A DNA stretch of 64,000 nucleotides from Streptomyces pinistramenti (lineage in GTDB: Bacteria > Actinomycetota > Actinomycetes > Streptomycetales > Streptomycetaceae): contig NZ_JAJCXB010000032.1 in assembly GCF_020564935.1 (NCBI RefSeq), positions 1 through 64,000 on the forward strand, in the 5' to 3' direction. The notes beneath the pieces are model-generated. The model was not told the DNA's origin. It was given only the letters and a program-made list of their open reading frames with translations, and did no database searches. The translations under genes were made by a program, and so were the position numbers. Within the stretch, counting starts at the first letter, position 1; each line of letters opens with the position of its first letter. Of the stretch, positions 23,917 through 32,366 are shown in pieces.

Positions 23917-24948
23917 GTGCGTACCGATGACAAGCTCGACCAGATGGAGGAGCGCCCGACCGACCGCGCCCGACCACGCATGACACAGACCCGCCTATGG
24001 CTGTTCTGGGGCACGCTGGCGGTGTACCTCGCGATCGTGGCCGGAGTGCTGGCTTCCACATGGCTGGTCACCTTCGACTGGCAGGTCATGCTCTTCCGGC
24101 CCTACAAACAGTGGCCGTCGATCCATGCCTTCCTCGACTACTTCGTGGTCCTGGGCCAGCGCGGACCGACGGCACTGGCCGTCGCGGCATGGCTGGGCTG
24201 GCGCTGCTGGCGGCAGCGCAACCTCCACCCGCTGCTGGTGCTGGGCGCCTCGCTGCTGCTGCTGAACATGACGGTGGGCGCGGCCAAGATCGGCATGGGC
24301 CGGCTCGGACCGCACTACGCGACCACGGTCGGCTCCACCGAGATGTGGCTCGGCGGCGATATATTCCCGTCCGGTCACACCGCCAACGCCGTGGTCACCT
24401 GGGGCGTGCTGGCCTATCTGGCGACCACGCCGCTGCGCCGCCGCACCCTGTCGGTGATCGCCGCACTGGGCGCGCTGGGCGTCGGCATGACCACCGTCTA
24501 CCTCGGTACGCACTGGGTCAGCGACGTGCTGCTCGGCTGGGCTGCGGGGCTGCTGGTGCTGCTGGCGCTGCCGTGGTTCGAGCCCGCGATGACCTGGGCG
24601 GAGGACCGCCTCATGGGCATCCTGCTGCGGCTGTGGCTGCGACTGCGCCCCGATTCGCTGCGCGGCCCGCTGCCGGTCGGTGCGTCGGCCGGGCTGTCGC
24701 CGCAGCGTGTGGCACCGGACGGCGAGATCCTGCTGCGCGAGGCGGTCCCCGCGCCCCCCGGCGGCCGTGGCACCGCCACCCGCGCCCCGGACGGCTGGCC
24801 GCACCACCCGGCGCGGCCGCACACCTCCCGCGCGGAGCGCTCGCCCGTCACCCCGGCGGGCAGCCGGCGGCCGCCGCACGCGGACCGCGTCCCGCGCACC
24901 CCGCCGCTGAGCCCGACCTCCGGGCGCGGCCACAGCCAGAGCCCCTGA
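23917..24948 (+). CDS. PAP2-family membrane phosphatase
   Basis: 343 residues from GTG 23917; ATG codons at 23944 and 23980 are alternatives, since no start has a good ribosome binding site. Five to six transmembrane helices carry the three acid-phosphatase motifs: KIGMGRLGP (a loose KxxxxxxRP), FPSGHTAN (PSGH) and YLGTHWVSDVLLGW (SRxxxxxHxxxD type, with His and Asp kept). The C-terminal 100 residues are proline- and arginine-rich and probably disordered. Such enzymes dephosphorylate phosphatidate, phosphatidylglycerol phosphate or undecaprenyl diphosphate at the outer face of the membrane; which one is not evident. Confidence 0.85.
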   Translation: MRTDDKLDQMEERPTDRARPRMTQTRLWLFWGTLAVYLAIVAGVLASTWLVTFDWQVMLFRPYKQWPSIHAFLDYFVVLGQRGPTALAVAAWLGWRCWRQRNLHPLLVLGASLLLLNMTVGAAKIGMGRLGPHYATTVGSTEMWLGGDIFPSGHTANAVVTWGVLAYLATTPLRRRTLSVIAALGALGVGMTTVYLGTHWVSDVLLGWAAGLLVLLALPWFEPAMTWAEDRLMGILLRLWLRLRPDSLRGPLPVGASAGLSPQRVAPDGEILLREAVPAPPGGRGTATRAPDGWPHHPARPHTSRAERSPVTPAGSRRPPHADRVPRTPPLSPTSGRGHSQSP

Positions 24949-24996
24949 CCCACCCACGATCCGCGGGGCCGGTACGCACACCCACCACCCCGCACC

Positions 24997-25037
24997 GAAG
25001 GCCCCGGCCGCTCCTCCTGGAGCGGGCCGGGGCCTTC
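24997..25037. terminator. Bidirectional terminator between PAP2 and I78 genes
   Basis: A perfect 13-bp inverted repeat (24997-25009 and 25025-25037) with a smaller internal stem, placed between two converging genes. Confidence 0.8.
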
Positions 25038-25065
25038 GTCGTCTTACGGAGCGCGTACGGCCCGG

Positions 25066-25281
25066 TCAGCCCTTCCAGCTGCGGTGCACCCGGCCGTCCT
25101 TGACCTCGAAATTGATCCGGCCGCCGAGGTACTCCATGGTGATCATCATGCCCGGCGGCAGCGAGCGGACCGTGGTCCAGCCGCGCTCGCGGGCCCGCTC
25201 CTCGGCGTCCTGCTGGTCGAGGCCGACATAGGTCTCGATGTCGTCATCGGGTTCGTTCGGAAGCTGTGGTTCGGGAGCCAT
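25066..25281 (-). CDS. Small I78-family peptidase inhibitor-like protein
   Basis: 71 residues from ATG 25281. The last 55 residues (VGLDQQDAEERARERGWTTV, then MITMEYLGGRINFEV and GRVHRSWKG) match the potato-inhibitor-like fold of MEROPS family I78. It has no cysteines and no signal peptide, so it may act inside the cell, or may have another role: many bacterial I78-like proteins are uncharacterised. An upstream in-frame start at 25359 would add 26 residues without a membrane segment. Converges with the PAP2 gene. Confidence 0.72.
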   Translation of the reverse strand: MAPEPQLPNEPDDDIETYVGLDQQDAEERARERGWTTVRSLPPGMMITMEYLGGRINFEVKDGRVHRSWKG

Positions 25282-25830
25282 GACAGTCACCGTAGGCGCC
25301 CGCGGCGATGCGTGGAAGGCCCTTCCGGCCGGGCCTCCGGTCTCTTCACGGTCTTTCATTGGTCACACTTGTGTCACGGCCAAGGCCGAGGTGTTTACGG
25401 TAACTTCCGTCACTCATATGCCCTGCGTGATGCCGCAACCGGGTGGAAAATAATGCAGCCTGAATTCCGTTGTGATCAAATTCCGGACGCGGTAACGGCG
25501 GCGGCCCCGGAACCCCAACGCGAGGCAGGAATTCACCCGCCGGGGGATGGCGGATTCCCGCTGTCCGTAGGGCTTTATCGGCCGCTCCACATGGCGCCGA
25601 TGAGACACATTCCACACACATTTTCCGCACATCACCCCGCCGATCGCGCCGGAGCGCCGCCCGGCGCCCCGCCGGAAGCCCGCCCCCGCCCGGCCTCGCG
25701 CCGCACCCATACCACTCCCGCAGAGCGGGCACACACGGGAACACCCCGCCCGGACGAACCGGTGCGGGGTGATTCGCGGCGCAAGGGACGGTGCGATAAG
25801 GACGCCCCGTCCGGGCCGCCGGGTCGCCGG
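25282..25830. other. Non-coding, relatively A+T-rich stretch
   Basis: 549 bp with no gene I can support. The ORFs here lack codon bias. It should contain the I78 promoter and a terminator for the glycosyltransferase operon ending at 25831, neither of which is clear. It carries the second copy of a 16-bp motif at 25601-25616. Confidence 0.45.
25601..25616 (+). repeat. 16-bp motif, copy 2 (contains GACAC)
   Basis: Identical to 23834-23849. It lies in the non-coding stretch 320 bp upstream of the I78 gene. Confidence 0.35.
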
Positions 25831-26769
25831 TCAGGCCCCCGCTCCCCCGTCGGCCCCGGCCGGGCCCGCGACCCGCAGCGCCAGGTCGTTGTCGAGGGTG
25901 TAGTACGGGCCGACCCGCACCTCTCCGGCCGCGGCGGAAACCGGCATCGCGGGGTAGGTGAACACCTGCTTCTTGTCGTGGACGTCGTCCAGCAGGCGGG
26001 CGATACGGACCGGCCGCGCGCCCTCGGCGGGACGCAGCCAGAGGTCCCACGGCTCGGTGCCGCGCCGCCAGTGTCCGGCCGGCTCCGCGTACGGCAGCGT
26101 GAAGGAGAAGGCGGCGCCCTCCACCGTCAGCGGGACCGTCACGGTGGCGCGCGGGCCGCCGTCCTCCGGGGCGTGGCGGGCACGGGCCTCGGCCTGCGCG
26201 CCGGGCCCCGGCGCGGCGCCGTAGAGACGCCCGGAGACCGTCATGCCGTCCGGCTGCACCAGGAGGTCGCCGGCCTCCGCATGCGGGCCGCGCAGCCAGC
26301 TGCGCAGCACCATGTTGCCGAGCTTGGTGGCGTACGGGATCCGGACGCCGAGCCGGCCGATGCCCGCCAGGGGACGGCGGTCCACCAGCGACCGCAGGTC
26401 GTTGACGCCGGGCAGCAGCCGGCGCGGCGCGCGGCCGTCCCCGAGGTCGGCGTAGACGTTCCAGCGGCCCTCGTCGAGCGCGACGGTGCTGGGGAGCACG
26501 GCGCGCAGCCGGCCCGCGCCGTTCGGCCCGAGCGGCAGCCGCACCTCCTCGTCCGCCGCGTCGCCGCGCCGCCGGAGCACCAGCGCCGCGCTCCAGGTGG
26601 TGTGCGCGCCCTGGGGAGCGTTCAGGTCGAAGGTGAGACCGCCCGCGGAGTCCGCGATGCAGTCGGCCTTCAGGTCGTCCGCGGTCTCCTCGGTGGTGCG
26701 GGCCGCGCCGTGGGCGTCGGCCGCCGCGTCGTCGGATCCGGCCGCGGGCGCTTGCGTCGGGGTGTTCAT
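25831..26769 (-). CDS. Conserved hypothetical, partner of a GT4 glycosyltransferase
   Basis: 312 residues, no signal peptide or membrane segment; predicted largely beta-sheet, with repeated units such as WSAALVLRRRGDAADEEVRLPLG, RWNVYADLGDG and PWDLWLRPAEGARPVRIARLL. These immunoglobulin-like segments resemble accessory domains found beside or fused to teichoic-acid-type and other polysaccharide glycosyltransferases. It overlaps the upstream glycosyltransferase by four bases (ATGA), so the proteins are made together and probably act together. I do not recognise a catalytic motif. Confidence 0.72.
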   Translation of the reverse strand: MNTPTQAPAAGSDDAAADAHGAARTTEETADDLKADCIADSAGGLTFDLNAPQGAHTTWSAALVLRRRGDAADEEVRLPLGPNGAGRLRAVLPSTVALDEGRWNVYADLGDGRAPRRLLPGVNDLRSLVDRRPLAGIGRLGVRIPYATKLGNMVLRSWLRGPHAEAGDLLVQPDGMTVSGRLYGAAPGPGAQAEARARHAPEDGGPRATVTVPLTVEGAAFSFTLPYAEPAGHWRRGTEPWDLWLRPAEGARPVRIARLLDDVHDKKQVFTYPAMPVSAAAGEVRVGPYYTLDNDLALRVAGPAGADGGAGA

Positions 26770-28025
26770 GCCGTCCGCACCCCTCTCACCGCGGCCACGG
26801 CCGCGTCCTTGGTGGCGGATGCGCCGCTCAACAGTGCTCCTCGGGTGCGGTGCAGGGCACCGCGCAGACGGTTGCCGCGCTGCTGCGCGAGCAGGTCGCC
26901 GAAGAGCGCTTCGTAGCGCGCGGCGACACGGGCGGGGTCGAAGCGGGCGGCGGCGGTGAGCGCGGCGCGTCCCATCCGACGCCGTGCCGCGTCGTCGTTG
27001 ATCAGTCCCAGCAGCGCGCCGGCCATCGCCGTGGGGTCGCCGACCGGGACCAGCCGGCCGTCCACCCCGTCGTCGATGATCTCGCCCGGACCGTGCGGGC
27101 AGTCGGTGGCGACCACCGGCAGGCCGCAGCGCATCGCCTCCACGATCGTCATCCCGAAGGACTCCAGGCTGGAGGAGACGGCGGCGATGGAGCCCTTGGC
27201 CCACTCGGGCTCCAGCGGGCTGGCCGGGCCCATCAGGAACACGTGGTTGTACAGGCCGAGTTCATCGATCAGCGCGCGCAGGGCGGCCTTCTCGACGCCG
27301 CCGCCGTAGATCCGCAGCCGCCAGTCGGGGCGTTGGGCGACGACCTCGGCGAAGGCGCGGACGAGGATGTCGTAGCGCTTGACCCGGGCCAGCCGGCCGG
27401 CCGCGACGACCCACTTGCCGCTGCCGTCGGCGGGCGCGAGGGCGGGCGCGGGCACGCTGTTGGGCACGGCCTCGATGCGGACGCCGGGCAGCCGCAGCCG
27501 ACGGCGGTAGGCGGCAGCGTCGGCCTCGGTGACGGTGGTGACCGCGTCCAGCCGGGGGTAGGCGCCGCGCAGTGCCAGCTTGAGCGCCCGGCTGTGGGTG
27601 TCGAGGGTGAGGTGCTCCTGGCCGATCCGCAGCACGCCGCGCCGGGTCTGCTTGGCGATGTGCACGTTGAGCCCGGGGCGGGTGCCGACCACCACGTCCG
27701 CCTCGATGCGGCGCAGATGCTGGGCGATCCGCCGGTCGGTCAGCTCGCGGTACTGCCCGAAGCGCCCCTCGGCCGCCGGGAAGACCTTCGCCGCACGGCG
27801 GTAGGCGGGGTCGGCGCCGTCGTACGTGGGGCTGTCCTCCCGAAGGTCCACGAGATGCCGCAGCCGCACCCGGGGAGCGAGGTCGAAGACCGGGGTGTCA
27901 CGGTGGCGCAGCACGGAGACGATCTCCACGTCGTGCCGCTCGGACAGCGTGCGCGCGAGATTGAACGTCGTACGGATCGTTCCCCCGATGCCGTAGGCGT
28001 TGTGAATCAGGAATGAGATGTGCAT
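26766..28025 (-). CDS. GT4-family glycosyltransferase
   Basis: 419 residues, GT-B fold. The N-terminal Rossmann domain starts MHISFLIHNAYGIGGTIRTT, with the glycine-rich acceptor-side loop. The C-terminal domain has the nucleotide-sugar site: KWVVAAGRLARVKRYDILVRA, RIYGGG, then SSSLESFGMTIVEAMRCGLPV, the EX7E motif of retaining transferases. No signal peptide; cytoplasmic, probably membrane-associated. ATG 28025 is chosen as the conserved N terminus; the longer frame upstream is not credible. It forms a two-gene operon with the beta-rich protein at 25831. The product may be a cell-wall or extracellular glycan; donor and acceptor unknown. Confidence 0.88.
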   Translation of the reverse strand: MHISFLIHNAYGIGGTIRTTFNLARTLSERHDVEIVSVLRHRDTPVFDLAPRVRLRHLVDLREDSPTYDGADPAYRRAAKVFPAAEGRFGQYRELTDRRIAQHLRRIEADVVVGTRPGLNVHIAKQTRRGVLRIGQEHLTLDTHSRALKLALRGAYPRLDAVTTVTEADAAAYRRRLRLPGVRIEAVPNSVPAPALAPADGSGKWVVAAGRLARVKRYDILVRAFAEVVAQRPDWRLRIYGGGVEKAALRALIDELGLYNHVFLMGPASPLEPEWAKGSIAAVSSSLESFGMTIVEAMRCGLPVVATDCPHGPGEIIDDGVDGRLVPVGDPTAMAGALLGLINDDAARRRMGRAALTAAARFDPARVAARYEALFGDLLAQQRGNRLRGALHRTRGALLSGASATKDAAVAAVRGVRTA

Positions 28026-28780
28026 CCGTCCCCGTATCCCCTGGTCTCCCGGTCGTCCCTGGCTCTCCGGCGGCCCTCTGGGACACGGCGTCCGTGGCCC
28101 GCGCCCGCCCCTCCTGACGGTGCCGCGCATCTGTCAGCTGAACGGTTGGACCATGAACCGAGGTTCCGGGTTGAGGACTTGTGCCAAGTTGTTCCGAAAA
28201 AGTTAGGCCATTGGTAGCGATGTGGGGGAACCTCAGGGGCGCGGGGCACCTGTGCTCTTCCGGCATCAGGGCCGGTGGGCGCTCCGGCGCGCGGGGTGAC
28301 CGGCGCGCTCCCGCTTCACCGCGGCGGGTGACGCGCTCGGCGATGCAGCCCCAGGGCCACCGGACGTCGGCGCAGGGGAACGGAGCGTGGCTCCCCGGAG
28401 AGGCCGGCGGGCGGGCGCCGCGGGGGCGTCGGCAGGCACAGCAGCAGCGCGACGGCGAGCACGGTGAACACCCTGCGGAGCAACGGAACTTGAGTACGGC
28501 AGGACAGAGCCGGCCACGTTGAGCAGCGGCAGCCCTCGCGACGGCCCGCCACCCCTGTGAACAGGCCGTACCCGCCCGCTCGGTGGAGCGGCCGCGGCGC
28601 CACCGGCGGGTTGTGCGCAGAAGTTGGCGCTCCGTGAGCGGTTTCGGCACACCTTTCCCGTGTGCGGTGATCGGTTCGATTCCGTTCCGGTCCGCGCGTG
28701 ACTCCGGCCGCAGATCACCCGTTGTCCTTGTACGAGCCGGGAGACCCCCCGGCAGCCACTCAGAGATCGAGGAGCCACCC
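28026..28780. other. Long intergenic stretch, possible remnant of a small secreted protein
   Basis: 755 bp between divergent genes. Around 28290-28482 on the minus strand there is a hydrophobic run (FTVLAVALLLCLPTPP) with strong codon bias that then passes into a different frame (APFPCADVRWPWGCIAERV). That is what a frameshifted small secreted protein gene would look like. No ribosome binding site was found, so I do not call it a gene. The rest looks like promoter region. Confidence 0.3.
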
Positions 28781-29578
28781 GTGCCGCGCATGCTCGACGT
28801 CAGCGACGACGTTCGCGCCGAGATCGGTGATGAAGAAGCCGACCGCCTGCTGGCCGGTGGCAACGCCCCCGGCCACTATGACTGCACCTCCTGCCGTACG
28901 CCCGGCGACAGCGAGCAGGAGCGCACCAGCACCGTCCTGTTCGTGGGCGAGGAGACCGCGGTGCTCGCCTTCGCGCACGCGACGTGCATTCCTTCGCAGG
29001 TCGTCTCCGTATCGGAGGAGCAGCTCAAGGGAGCCGTTCGCTCCATCACCGGAGAGGGCGCCCCGGGACAGGCCGGGCCGCCCGCCACCCCCATCCCCAC
29101 CAGCGAGCGCCAGGCGACCCTCGGGATCACCTGCGGGCTCGTGCTGGTCGAGGGCGATCTGCGGGCGGCGCTGGTCGTCGAGCCCAGCGGCCCTATCGCC
29201 CGCCCGGGATCGATCAGCCTGGACGACGACTTCCTGCCGCTCCTCCTGGAACAGGGCTTCCACCCCGTGACGGATGTGGCCGTACTGCCCGTCCCCAACC
29301 CGGGCTGGTCCGCCCTGCTGGCGATGGGCAAGCTCCATGCCGTGCTGCAGCCCGGCAACACCGGCAGCCAGGCGGCCTGGTGGCAGGCGCACCAGCCGCT
29401 GGCCGTGTCGGACGGCTGGCGCGCCGCCGCCACCAAGGCGCAGTCGGTGCTGATGTACGCCGCGCCGTCCGGAGCCATCGGGCACCAGCCGCGGGAGGAC
29501 CTGATGCGGCAGGCGCTGGAGAAGGCCGCCGCCCGGGGCGAGTTGGTCGCCGGCATGATGCCGCTGGCCGGCACCTGA
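28781..29578 (+). CDS. Conserved hypothetical protein
   Basis: 265 residues from GTG 28781, chosen because GAGGAGCC lies six bases upstream; ATG 28790 is a possible alternative. Cytoplasmic, no membrane segment. An N-terminal CxxC (DCTSCRTPGD) and a further Cys (HATCIPSQ) could bind a metal, but the pattern is not one I can name. The middle (ATLGITCGLVLVEGDLRAALVVEP) and C-terminal parts look like an alpha/beta fold. No function assigned. Followed by another hypothetical after 115 bp. Confidence 0.75.
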   Translation: MPRMLDVSDDVRAEIGDEEADRLLAGGNAPGHYDCTSCRTPGDSEQERTSTVLFVGEETAVLAFAHATCIPSQVVSVSEEQLKGAVRSITGEGAPGQAGPPATPIPTSERQATLGITCGLVLVEGDLRAALVVEPSGPIARPGSISLDDDFLPLLLEQGFHPVTDVAVLPVPNPGWSALLAMGKLHAVLQPGNTGSQAAWWQAHQPLAVSDGWRAAATKAQSVLMYAAPSGAIGHQPREDLMRQALEKAAARGELVAGMMPLAGT

Positions 29579-29693
29579 TCCAACCGGCCCCCGATCGCGG
29601 GGTGTTCCCGCCACTACGCGCGGTAACACCTCGCAATCAGCCATTTCCGGACCAAAGCCGCATCCCCCGGTCATCGGGGTCGTTGGTGCAGAC

Positions 29694-30029
29694 GTGCACG
29701 CATATGACCCCTCCTCCCGCGCCCCTTACCCACACCAGATTCCCGGAATGCGTCCGTCGCAGGACCCCGGGACGCACGGCACCGGCGTCTCGCCCACCCC
29801 GATCTACGACGCGCTCTACGCCGAGTACCGCCGGGCCTTCCGCGCGCTGCCCGGCGACCGGTCGGGCGAGGGGGACGGTCCCGACATGCTGCACGGCAAC
29901 AGGAATTGGAGCCGCACCACGGCATCGCCGGGCAACTGGGAAGTCGTCGCCCGCCAGCCGTACACGCCGCGCGCCGCGCTCCCCGCGCTGCCGCCGGGAC
30001 GGCGCGACGCCAGGCCGCACGGGCGATGA
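29694..30029 (+). CDS. Small conserved hypothetical protein
   Basis: 111 residues from GTG 29694; ATG 29748 is an equally good start, as neither has a clear ribosome binding site. The segment TPIYDALYAEYRRAFRALPGDR is typical of small streptomycete hypotheticals that begin with a disordered proline-rich tail. Function unknown. It converges with der across a strong terminator. Confidence 0.6.
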   Translation: MHAYDPSSRAPYPHQIPGMRPSQDPGTHGTGVSPTPIYDALYAEYRRAFRALPGDRSGEGDGPDMLHGNRNWSRTTASPGNWEVVARQPYTPRAALPALPPGRRDARPHGR

Positions 30030-30065
30030 TCAGGCCGTTCCGGCCACGGCGCGGGACGACCGGAC

Positions 30066-30107
30066 CACGACGAACCGGCCGGGGAGATCCCCGGCCGGTT
30101 CGTCGTG
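30066..30107. terminator. Bidirectional terminator between the small hypothetical gene and der
   Basis: A perfect 19-bp inverted repeat (30066-30084 and 30089-30107) with a four-base loop between converging genes. Confidence 0.88.
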
Positions 30108-30110
30108 CCG

Positions 30111-31574
30111 CTACTTCTTCTTCTGGCCGCGCTTCTCGCGCACCCGGACGGAGATGTGGATCGGCGTCCCGTCGAAGCTGAACTCCTCGCGCAGCCGGCG
30201 CTCGACGAAGCGGCGGTAGCCGGCCTCCAGGAAGCCGGAGGCGAAGAGCACGAACCGCGGCGGCTTGGTGCCCGCCTGCGTACCGAAGAGGATGCGCGGC
30301 TGCTTGCCGCCCCGGATCGGGTGCGGGTGGGCGGCCACGATCTCGCCGAGGAAGGCGTTCAGCCGCCCGGTGGGGATCCGGGTCTCCCAGCCGGCCAGCG
30401 CGGTCTCGATCGCCGGGACCAGCTTCTCCATGTGGCGGCCGGTGCGCGCCGAGACGTTCACCCGCATCGCCCACGGGATCTGCACGAGGTCCCGCTCGAT
30501 CTCCCGCTCCAGGTAGAAGCGGCGCTCCTCGTCGAGGGTGTCCCACTTGTTGTAGGCGATGACCAGGGCGCGCCCGGCCTCCACCGCCATGGTGATGATC
30601 CGCTGGTCCTGCACGCTGATGGATTCGCTGGCGTCGATGAGGACGACGGCGACCTCGGCCTTCTCGACGGCGGCGGCGGTGCGCAGCGAGGCGTAGTAGT
30701 CGGCGCCCTCCTGGAGGTGGACGCGGCGGCGGATGCCGGCGGTGTCCACGAACTTCCAGGTCGTGCCGCCCAGTTCGATCAGCTCGTCGACCGGGTCGCG
30801 GGTGGTGCCGGCGATCTCGTTGACGACCACCCGCTCCTCGCCTGCGACCTTGTTCAGCAGCGACGACTTGCCGACGTTCGGCCGGCCGATCAGCGCGATG
30901 CGGCGGGGGCCGCCGAGCGCGCTGCCGAAGGTCTGCGCGGGCGCCTCGGGCAGCGCGTCCAGGGCGGCGTCGAGCATGTCGCCCGTGCCCCGGCCGTGCA
31001 GCGCGGAGACCGGGTACGGCTCGCCCAGGCCCAGCGACCAGAGCATCGCGGCGTCGGCCTCGCCGGAGGCGCCGTCGACCTTGTTGGCGACCAGGACGAC
31101 GGGCTTGCCCGACCGGCGCAGCAGCTTGACGACGGCTTCGTCGGTGTCGGTCCCGCCGACCTTGGAGTCGACGACGAAGATCACGGCGTCGGCGGCCTCG
31201 ATGGCGAACTCCGCCTGCATGGCGACGGACGCGTCGATGCCGAGGACGTCCTGCTCCCAGCCGCCGGTGTCGACGACCTTGAAGCGGCGGCCGTTCCAGT
31301 CGGCCTCGTAGGTGACGCGGTCGCGGGTGACACCCGGCTTGTCCTCGACGACCGCCTCGCGGCGGCCGATGATGCGGTTCACCAGTGTCGACTTGCCGAC
31401 GTTGGGACGGCCGACGACGGCGAGTACGGGCAGCGGGCCGTGTCCGGCCGCAGCGATGTCGCCCCCGACCTCCTCGGGGTCGAAGCCCTCCTCCGCGGCA
31501 AGCTCCATGAACTCCGCGTACTCGGCGTCGCCAAGCGCACCGTGCTCGTCGCCGGTGTGGGTCTGGTCGTTCAT
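30111..31574 (-). CDS. der: Ribosome biogenesis GTPase Der (EngA)
   Basis: 487 residues. Two tandem GTPase domains are the hallmark of Der: the first has GRPNVGKSTLVNR, DTGG and NKVD; the second GRPNVGKSSLLNK, DTAG and NKWD. A C-terminal KH-like domain follows and the protein ends RGQKKK. Der acts in late assembly of the 50S subunit. An acidic N-terminal extension of about 45 residues is normal for actinobacteria. It lies downstream of plsC-like, cmk, tyrA and aroH on the same strand; a gap of 93 bp separates it from the plsC-like gene. Confidence 0.97.
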   Translation of the reverse strand: MNDQTHTGDEHGALGDAEYAEFMELAAEEGFDPEEVGGDIAAAGHGPLPVLAVVGRPNVGKSTLVNRIIGRREAVVEDKPGVTRDRVTYEADWNGRRFKVVDTGGWEQDVLGIDASVAMQAEFAIEAADAVIFVVDSKVGGTDTDEAVVKLLRRSGKPVVLVANKVDGASGEADAAMLWSLGLGEPYPVSALHGRGTGDMLDAALDALPEAPAQTFGSALGGPRRIALIGRPNVGKSSLLNKVAGEERVVVNEIAGTTRDPVDELIELGGTTWKFVDTAGIRRRVHLQEGADYYASLRTAAAVEKAEVAVVLIDASESISVQDQRIITMAVEAGRALVIAYNKWDTLDEERRFYLEREIERDLVQIPWAMRVNVSARTGRHMEKLVPAIETALAGWETRIPTGRLNAFLGEIVAAHPHPIRGGKQPRILFGTQAGTKPPRFVLFASGFLEAGYRRFVERRLREEFSFDGTPIHISVRVREKRGQKKK

Positions 31575-31667
31575 GAAGTCCGTTCCTCGTCCTGCTCATG
31601 TGCGGCGTCCGCCGCGTGGCTTCGTCATCGGTGGGCCGCTCGGCGCGGCCCACTACTCAAGTGTCGG

Positions 31668-32366
31668 TCAGCGCCCGGTCAGGCGCCTGGCCGCTTCCAG
31701 GTGGCCGGTGAGCCGCTCCTGGATCCGCACGGTCGCCTCGTCCAGCGCCTTGCGGGTGCGCCGCCCCGATCCGTCGCCCGCATCGAAGGCGTCACCGAAG
31801 ACGACATCGATCCGGCCGCGCAGGGGCGGTATCGCCGGGATGAGCCGGCTGCTGCGTTCCGTACTGCCGAGCACCGCCACCGGGACGACCGGCGCGCCGG
31901 AGCGCACGGCGAAGTATGCGAGGCCGGCCCGCAGCGAGGCGAAATCGCCTTCGCCCCGGGTGCCCTCGGGGAAGATGCCCAGGGCACCGCCCTCTTCCAG
32001 CACCCCGAGCGCGTCGGTGATCGCCTTGCGGTCGGTGGTGGTGCGGTCGACCTTCAGCTGTCCGATCCCGCGCAGGAACGGGTCCAGCGGGCCGACGAAC
32101 GCTTCCTTCTTGATCAGGAAGTGCACCGGCCGGGGTGCGGTGCCCATCAGCATCGGGCCGTCGATGCCGTGCGCGTGATTGACCGCGAGGATCACCGGGC
32201 CCGCGGACGGTACCCGCCAGGCGCCCAGCACCCGCGGCTTCCACAGCCCGTACATCAGGCCGATGCCGATCCGCCGGCCGACCGCGGCACCCGCCGGGCT
32301 CGGCGCCTGGCTGCGCTGCGGACGGCGGGCCGCGCCTGCTTCGGGCGCCCTGCCGCTGCCGGTCAC
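31668..32366 (-). CDS. 1-acyl-glycerol-3-phosphate acyltransferase (PlsC-like)
   Basis: 232 residues. The acyltransferase blocks are NHAHGIDG (HX4D catalytic pair) and IFPEGTRGEG, with PVVPVAVLGS as block IV. It transfers an acyl chain to lysophosphatidate at the inner face of the membrane during phospholipid synthesis, although streptomycetes have several such paralogues. The start is GTG 32366, overlapping the cmk stop by four bases (GTGA). A cmk-plsC-der order is widely conserved in actinobacteria. Confidence 0.9.
   Translation of the reverse strand: MTGSGRAPEAGAARRPQRSQAPSPAGAAVGRRIGIGLMYGLWKPRVLGAWRVPSAGPVILAVNHAHGIDGPMLMGTAPRPVHFLIKKEAFVGPLDPFLRGIGQLKVDRTTTDRKAITDALGVLEEGGALGIFPEGTRGEGDFASLRAGLAYFAVRSGAPVVPVAVLGSTERSSRLIPAIPPLRGRIDVVFGDAFDAGDGSGRRTRKALDEATVRIQERLTGHLEAARRLTGR

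Noticed and set aside
26850..28016. A 388-codon plus-strand frame antisense to the GT4 gene
   Set aside because: No ribosome binding site or domain; the GT4 gene on the minus strand explains the openness.
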